DNA of 33,394 nucleotides from a virus, in the IMG/VR virus record IMGVR_UViG_3300000477_000004, positions 1 through 33,394 of that record. The stretch is one strand, 5' to 3'. The position numbers and the translations under genes were made by a program. Positions 30,122 through 33,394 of the stretch are shown here, piece after piece; within the stretch, counting starts at the first letter, position 1, and each line of letters opens with the position of its first letter. The notes under the pieces are model-generated. The model worked only from the letters and a program-made list of their open reading frames with translations, was not told the origin of the DNA and did not search any database.

Positions 30122-30856
30122 ATGAATATTAAACATCCAACAGTTAAAGGCTTTTCCTTTGCAAGTATTGACTATGCGAAATTTGAAGAACATATCGCGG
30201 CGAGTATACCGGGCTACAATGAGGTAGAAAACATTATTCTCGGTCTGTCGGAATACTTTATTCAAGATCATTCAAACGTTTATGATCTTGGTTGTTCTAC
30301 AGGTCGATTGGTTTCTTTACTTGGTGATAAGCATAAGGGAAAGAGCAAAGCAAACTTTATTGGTGCGGAGATTGAGCCGAATTTTTATTACGGAATAGCA
30401 AAAAAGTTTGGGTATGAGATTGAAGATATTGGATGGGAATTCTACTTTGAGAATATGACTTTCAGCCGTGCCGATATTTGTTCCGATAAGTTTGTGATTG
30501 AGAATGCCAGCTTTGTTACGTCTGTTTTTACTTTTCAGTTTTTGCCTTTGCAGAAGAGAGAAGAACTTTTTAAGAAAATTTATGATGGCCTCAACTCTGG
30601 TGGTTGTTTAATGTTGACCGAAAAAGTTTACGCTTGCAATGCAAAATTTCAGGACTTCCTGACCTTTTTATATTACGACCACAAGAAAAAGAGCTTTACA
30701 GAGCAAGAAATTTTGGCTAAAGAACGTGATTTGAGGAATATGATGTATCCAGTGACGCTTGTCAAGTTGGAGAGTTTACTTAAGGAAGCTGGGTTTGCGC
30801 ATATTGAGACCGTATGGCGCAATTTGAACTTTGTTGGAGTTATTGCCGAAAAGTAA
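30122..30856 (+). CDS. CmoA-like SAM enzyme, candidate carboxy-SAM synthase
   Basis: The 244-residue product matches E. coli CmoA (247 residues) across its length. It has IPGYNEVENIIL (CmoA PGYSNII), VYDLGCSTG (YDLGCSLG), IENASFVTSVFTFQFL (IENASMVVLNFTLQFL), KIYDGLNSGGCLMLTEK (KIYQGLNPGGALVLSEK), a 'YYDHKKKSFTEQEI' block (HHDFKRANGYSELEI) and 'NLNFVGVIA'. CmoA converts SAM and prephenate to carboxy-SAM and phenylpyruvate. By my alignment, CmoA Arg199, a carboxylate contact, corresponds to E201 with Arg at 202, so the substrate should be tested. CmoB, the usual tRNA-modifying partner, is not present. RBS AAGGAGG at 30110-30116. Confidence 0.85.
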   Translation: MNIKHPTVKGFSFASIDYAKFEEHIAASIPGYNEVENIILGLSEYFIQDHSNVYDLGCSTGRLVSLLGDKHKGKSKANFIGAEIEPNFYYGIAKKFGYEIEDIGWEFYFENMTFSRADICSDKFVIENASFVTSVFTFQFLPLQKREELFKKIYDGLNSGGCLMLTEKVYACNAKFQDFLTFLYYDHKKKSFTEQEILAKERDLRNMMYPVTLVKLESLLKEAGFAHIETVWRNLNFVGVIAEK

Positions 30857-30892
30857 AACGCAATATAAATGCAATACAAGATATATAGTGTG
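30855..30892 (+). repeat. Junction element B1 (+ orientation)
   Basis: The 23-base core at 30855-30877 differs from A1 at one position (AAATGC instead of AAACGC) and is followed by AAGATATATAGTGTG, the same extension as A2. It starts on the CmoA-like gene's stop codon. The gap to the B2 core is 160 bases. Confidence 0.85.
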
Positions 30893-30973
30893 AGTAGAGT
30901 ATTTTTATAGTGTTTTACACCGTCCAATTTTTTTCCTTTACCCTCACGCATATATGTACATGTATATGTAAAG

Positions 30974-30979
30974 TATAAT
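30974..30979 (+). promoter_or_regulatory. Possible -10 box between B1 and B2
   Basis: A perfect TATAAT lies 25 bases before the small gene at 31004, but I see no good -35 at 16-18 bases. With the flanking paired elements it could be a regulated promoter. Confidence 0.35.
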
Positions 30980-31003
30980 TAATAAATAGGAAGGAGTAGA
31001 AAG

Positions 31004-31096
31004 ATGAAAAACTTTAATGATGTACACACTTTATCTTGTATTGCGTTTATATTGCGTTTTGGTGAATCTACTTGGAAGGAGATTACTGATGAATGA
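31004..31096 (+). CDS. 30-residue leader-type peptide encoding element B2
   Basis: An ATG with a perfect RBS (AAGGAG, 7-base spacing) opens a 30-codon frame (MKNFNDVHTLSCIAFILRFG and ten more residues, ending TDE). It overlaps the start of the next gene by 8 bases. Codons 8-19 are read through element B2, so the repeat is translated as HTLSCIAFILRF. It may be a leader peptide coupling translation to the next gene, or a small protein. No homologue is recognised. Confidence 0.5.
   Translation: MKNFNDVHTLSCIAFILRFGESTWKEITDE
31025..31060 (-). repeat. Junction element B2 (- orientation)
   Basis: The core at 31038-31060 is identical to A2 and the exact reverse complement of A1. On the - strand the extension reads AAGATAAAGTGTG, like B1 but two bases shorter. 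It lies inside the small gene at 31004. Confidence 0.85.
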
Positions 31097-31379
31097 AAAG
31101 TATTTGCTTTATTTTGAGGAAGAGGTGATAGCTTTAAAATTTAATCATAAGAAGAAACGTATGGTTATCGGAAGTTATGCAAAATTTCGGACTACGATTG
31201 AAGAGGTTATTGTAAACTATTTTAGGGAAAGTGTTCCACGCATTAAGTGGACGCAGGCAAATAAAGTGAGATATGATTTTCCGTTGTCATTGGAGAAGTT
31301 TACTTCTGGTGTTAAGGAGTTGAAGTCTCATGGAATGATGATTGAGCAGGTTAGTTCACATGGGAGGTTAATGAGATGA
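31089..31379 (+). CDS. Unknown small protein
   Basis: I do not recognise the family. The 96-residue product is basic with a probable alpha/beta fold: 'YLLYFEEEVIALKFNHKKKR' then 'RTTIEEVIVNYFRESV' and 'KFTSGVKELKSHGMMIEQV'. The frame is open upstream to 31017, but GGAAGGAG at 31073-31080 and the overlap with the leader peptide set the start at 31089. Coupled by ATGA to the next gene. Confidence 0.6.
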   Translation: MNEKYLLYFEEEVIALKFNHKKKRMVIGSYAKFRTTIEEVIVNYFRESVPRIKWTQANKVRYDFPLSLEKFTSGVKELKSHGMMIEQVSSHGRLMR

Positions 31380-32077
31380 TTCTTGGAAAAAATAATTTGC
31401 AGATCATTGACATGGTTAAGAGTGACATTCCAGCCCTTAATAATTTATTTATTGATATTGACGGCAGCACTTGTGCGGTTAATAATAAAGCTTTAATTGT
31501 TGTTGAGCCTGTCAAGGAAGAAGTGAAGGAGATTATTCCTCTTAAAGAGTCTAATGGAGCTAAGGAAAGATTGGTGATTGCTTCCGATTCTGTTAAAGAA
31601 GTGATTAAGAATATTCCGAAGGATACTACGTTTAAAGGTCTCCTTGAATACGTCAATGCTGAGGTTTATAAAGATAGTGGTGGGGGAGAGAATATTAATT
31701 TTACTCTTACTGACGGGAAACGAAGGAAGCAGATTTCCACAAGAAAGGGAAATAACGATTTTGTAAAGTACAAGGATACTTTACGTTCCGCGTTTAAAAA
31801 GCGCAACGGTGTTCGTTTGGTTTTGAATAGGAAGGTATTGATGAAAATGCTTTCTGTTATTGATAAGGTTTGTCCTGACGGATCAGGATATTCTCCTGTC
31901 TATATAGAATTTACAGAGGACAATGATTTAATTGTGAGGAGTGAGCGTTTATCTACGGGACAAAGAGTAATAGGTTTGATTGCATCAGTGGAACAAGAAA
32001 GTGGGGGATGGTTAAAGCTTAACAGATGGGAACGTATGTTATTAAAAATTAAAAAAAGGAGAAAGAAGAATGGTTAG
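31376..32077 (+). CDS. Unknown protein, perhaps sliding-clamp-like
   Basis: The 233-residue product has an N-terminal unstructured acidic part and a folded C-terminal half with 'LNRKVLMKMLSVIDKVCP', 'SPVYIEFTEDNDLIVRSE' and 'STGQRVIGLIAS', then a KKRRKKNG tail. The C-terminal pattern (helix, then a beta strand with 'vyiefted.dlivr') is reminiscent of DNA-clamp-like domains, a weak resemblance. It could also be an unrelated phage regulator. It overlaps the next gene by 8 bases. Confidence 0.5.
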   Translation: MILGKNNLQIIDMVKSDIPALNNLFIDIDGSTCAVNNKALIVVEPVKEEVKEIIPLKESNGAKERLVIASDSVKEVIKNIPKDTTFKGLLEYVNAEVYKDSGGGENINFTLTDGKRRKQISTRKGNNDFVKYKDTLRSAFKKRNGVRLVLNRKVLMKMLSVIDKVCPDGSGYSPVYIEFTEDNDLIVRSERLSTGQRVIGLIASVEQESGGWLKLNRWERMLLKIKKRRKKNG

Positions 32078-32411
32078 GATCTTGGTTCTTGCAGGAAATT
32101 TTGAGCAGTTTAAGCACTATGTAGCGGAGCATAAAAAAACTGGATATGATTATCGTTATGTTTCTGGCGCGCATTCCGCACATGGTGCTTACTTTGATAA
32201 TTACGCTATTTGCGGATCTTTTTGGAAAAGAAAGGATGCTGGAGAACTTTTTGATGAGGTTTCTAAACGGCATGAAATTTTTATGGAAATGAGACGTAAT
32301 TTCATAAAAAATTATTATCGAGGAAGGAAATTCTATAAGCTTTTAATGAAACTATTTTGGGCACTGTTATCGTGGGCATTAATAATTTTAATCTGGAGAT
32401 TGTTTATATGA
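32070..32411 (+). CDS. Small protein with a C-terminal membrane anchor
   Basis: I do not recognise the family. The 113-residue product starts 'MVRILVLAGNFEQFKHYV', a Rossmann-like beginning, continues 'SGAHSAHGAYFDNYAICGSFWKR', then has a basic helix and ends with a hydrophobic segment (LLMKLFWALLSWALIILIWR) that looks like a tail anchor. Membrane location is likely, role unknown. RBS AAAGGAG at 32055-32061. Confidence 0.6.
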   Translation: MVRILVLAGNFEQFKHYVAEHKKTGYDYRYVSGAHSAHGAYFDNYAICGSFWKRKDAGELFDEVSKRHEIFMEMRRNFIKNYYRGRKFYKLLMKLFWALLSWALIILIWRLFI

Positions 32412-32638
32412 CTGATGAGGAAGTTTTACAATTGCGTAGGCTCAGGAGACGCGGTTATTCTTTTAGAGAGCTTTACAGGATGTTTAAGGGAAAGTATAGC
32501 AAAATGGCAATTCGCATGGCTTGTGGCGTAAATGCTGAGGCTATACGTGAGGCGAAAAGATTTAATCGACGGAATTATTTTGTTGAGTCGGTAAAGAAAA
32601 GGTTGTATATTGAAAAGAAAGATCAGTTTAAGGACTGA
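32408..32638 (+). CDS. Helix-turn-helix-like small protein
   Basis: The 76-residue basic product opens 'MTDEEVLQLRRLRRRGYSFRE' (read as DEEVLQLRRLRRRGYSFREL) followed by 'YRMFKGKYSKMAIRMACGV', a typical helix-turn-helix of the resolvase/Hin or MarR-like kind. It could be a small DNA-binding regulator. The frame is open upstream to 32357, but GGAG at 32395-32398 and the ATGA overlap favour 32408. Confidence 0.65.
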   Translation: MTDEEVLQLRRLRRRGYSFRELYRMFKGKYSKMAIRMACGVNAEAIREAKRFNRRNYFVESVKKRLYIEKKDQFKD

Positions 32639-32657
32639 TGGAACTTGGGGGTGACAG

Positions 32658-33320
32658 ATGGCAATGATTAGCGTAAATACGGAAGAGGTCGAACGGGATA
32701 TTAAGTGGTTTATGCGTAAAGAGTATCCGTGGGCTTTAAAGAAAACTCTGGATGTAATGGCTAAAGAAGGACAGAAAGCCGTTCAGATTCAGACCCGTAA
32801 GGAATTTAATTTACATACGGATTTTGTTCCAAAAGGTGTCTGGGCTCAAGTTGCGAAAAAGAAGGACATAATTGATAAAGGAGAGGGGCAGAGTGCGGTG
32901 TTTACTGCGCCCCGTATAAGTGGCTTTATGCCCATACACGAAACGGGTGGGACTCGAAGACCACAGCAAGCGAGGTCAATAGCAATGCCCGCGCAAGATT
33001 TGAAGCAATTGAATTTCCGCACGTCAACGGGTAAGATTAAACAGCGATACAAGCCAAAGACCTTACTCGAAGCCTTCAATCGTGGGACGTCAAGCAGTGG
33101 GTCAAGGACTAAAGATGCCTTCTTGATACGAGGCAAGGGAGGAACTCCGCTAATTGTGAGACGCAAAACTAAGGCTCGATATCCTCTGAAGGTTCTTTAT
33201 AATCTAAGCCGTTCAGCTTCCTATGAAGAGAGATGGGATTTTGAAGATACCGTACGTCAAGTTGTCAGAAGGGATTTTGCGAAAGTGTTTTCAAGGGAGA
33301 TGGAAAATGCTTTACGATAA
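32658..33320 (+). CDS. Tail-completion/minor structural protein (HK97 gp10-like)
   Basis: The 220-residue product resembles phage virion morphogenesis or HK97 gp10-type proteins. It has an N-terminal basic helix with 'YPWALKKTLDVMAKEGQKA', the 'MPIHETGGTRRPQQARSIAMPA' segment (read as MPIHETGGTRR, then PQQARSIAMPA), 'GTPLIVRRKT' and a final 'LYNLSRSASYEERWDF' block. These proteins sit at the head-tail joining or tail-end region. RBS GGGGGTGA at 32646-32653. It suggests the structural module continues beyond the right edge. Confidence 0.65.
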   Translation: MAMISVNTEEVERDIKWFMRKEYPWALKKTLDVMAKEGQKAVQIQTRKEFNLHTDFVPKGVWAQVAKKKDIIDKGEGQSAVFTAPRISGFMPIHETGGTRRPQQARSIAMPAQDLKQLNFRTSTGKIKQRYKPKTLLEAFNRGTSSSGSRTKDAFLIRGKGGTPLIVRRKTKARYPLKVLYNLSRSASYEERWDFEDTVRQVVRRDFAKVFSREMENALR

Positions 33321-33394
33321 GTCAAGCATAGAGAAAAAGGGTTCGTGAGCCAAAAGTTACTTTCACGGTTCTCTGTATGCGGGTAAAGCAGAGC
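33321..33394 (+). other. Right edge, no gene supported
   Basis: Only short frames occur here. CGTGA (33345-33349) can pair with TCACG (33364-33368), and the flanking AGAGAA and TTCTCT also complement each other, so a hairpin is possible. I cannot call more. Confidence 0.4.

Noticed and set aside
1-33394. tRNA genes, insertion sequences or integrase
   Set aside because: I saw no cloverleaf-like segments, transposase motifs or tyrosine/serine recombinase catalytic patterns. Without a search tool this is not a firm exclusion.

Overview
The window is a segment of a tailed bacteriophage genome with a contractile-tail (Mu-like) baseplate. It is AT-rich, densely packed, and every supported gene is on the + strand. 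Neighbouring genes commonly overlap by ATGA, GTGA or TAATG junctions. Many starts have strong AGGAGG-type ribosome binding sites, and several starts are TTG or GTG. The strong Shine-Dalgarno signals argue against a Bacteroidota host, but I cannot name the host. No integrase, repressor, tRNA, CRISPR array or insertion sequence was found, so lifestyle is undecided.

Layout. (1) 1-10073: the end of a tail gene, then homologues of Mu gp44, gp45, gp46, gp47 and gp48 in Mu order with one extra small gene inserted, tail fibre and receptor-binding proteins, an M15 peptidase endolysin and one or two small membrane proteins (lysis). (2) 10074-10628: an AT-rich non-coding junction with inverted 23-bp elements and two promoter-like sites. 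(3) 10629-26330: small early genes, one holding a near-perfect bacterial parS site, then replication, repair and recombination genes: DUF932 protein, ATP-dependent DNA ligase, SNF2 helicase, RuvC-like resolvase, family-4 UDG-like protein, Cas4/RecB-like nuclease, RecA-fold Sak4-like ATPase, SSB-like protein, family A DNA polymerase and primase-helicase. (4) 26352-30856: a tightly coupled operon with a ParB/sulfiredoxin-fold protein, two asparagine-synthetase-like PP-loop enzymes, two small zinc proteins, a C5-cytosine methyltransferase and a CmoA-like enzyme. (5) 30855-31060: a second copy of the paired inverted elements. (6) 31004-33320: small unknown genes, ending in a tail-completion-like structural gene that suggests the head/tail module resumes to the right.

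The most interesting part is region 4. CmoA converts SAM plus prephenate to carboxy-SAM. The neighbouring cytosine methyltransferase carries Arg in place of the nearly invariant Asn of motif X (GRAVPP instead of GNAVPP). As I recall, the equivalent Asn-to-Lys/Arg change lets engineered M.MpeI use carboxy-SAM. The two AsnB-like enzymes lack a glutaminase domain and could activate the new carboxylate as an acyl-adenylate and turn it into an amide. Together this predicts a natural route to 5-carboxymethylcytosine and then an amidated derivative in phage DNA. The domain assignments rest on visible motifs. The pathway is inference.
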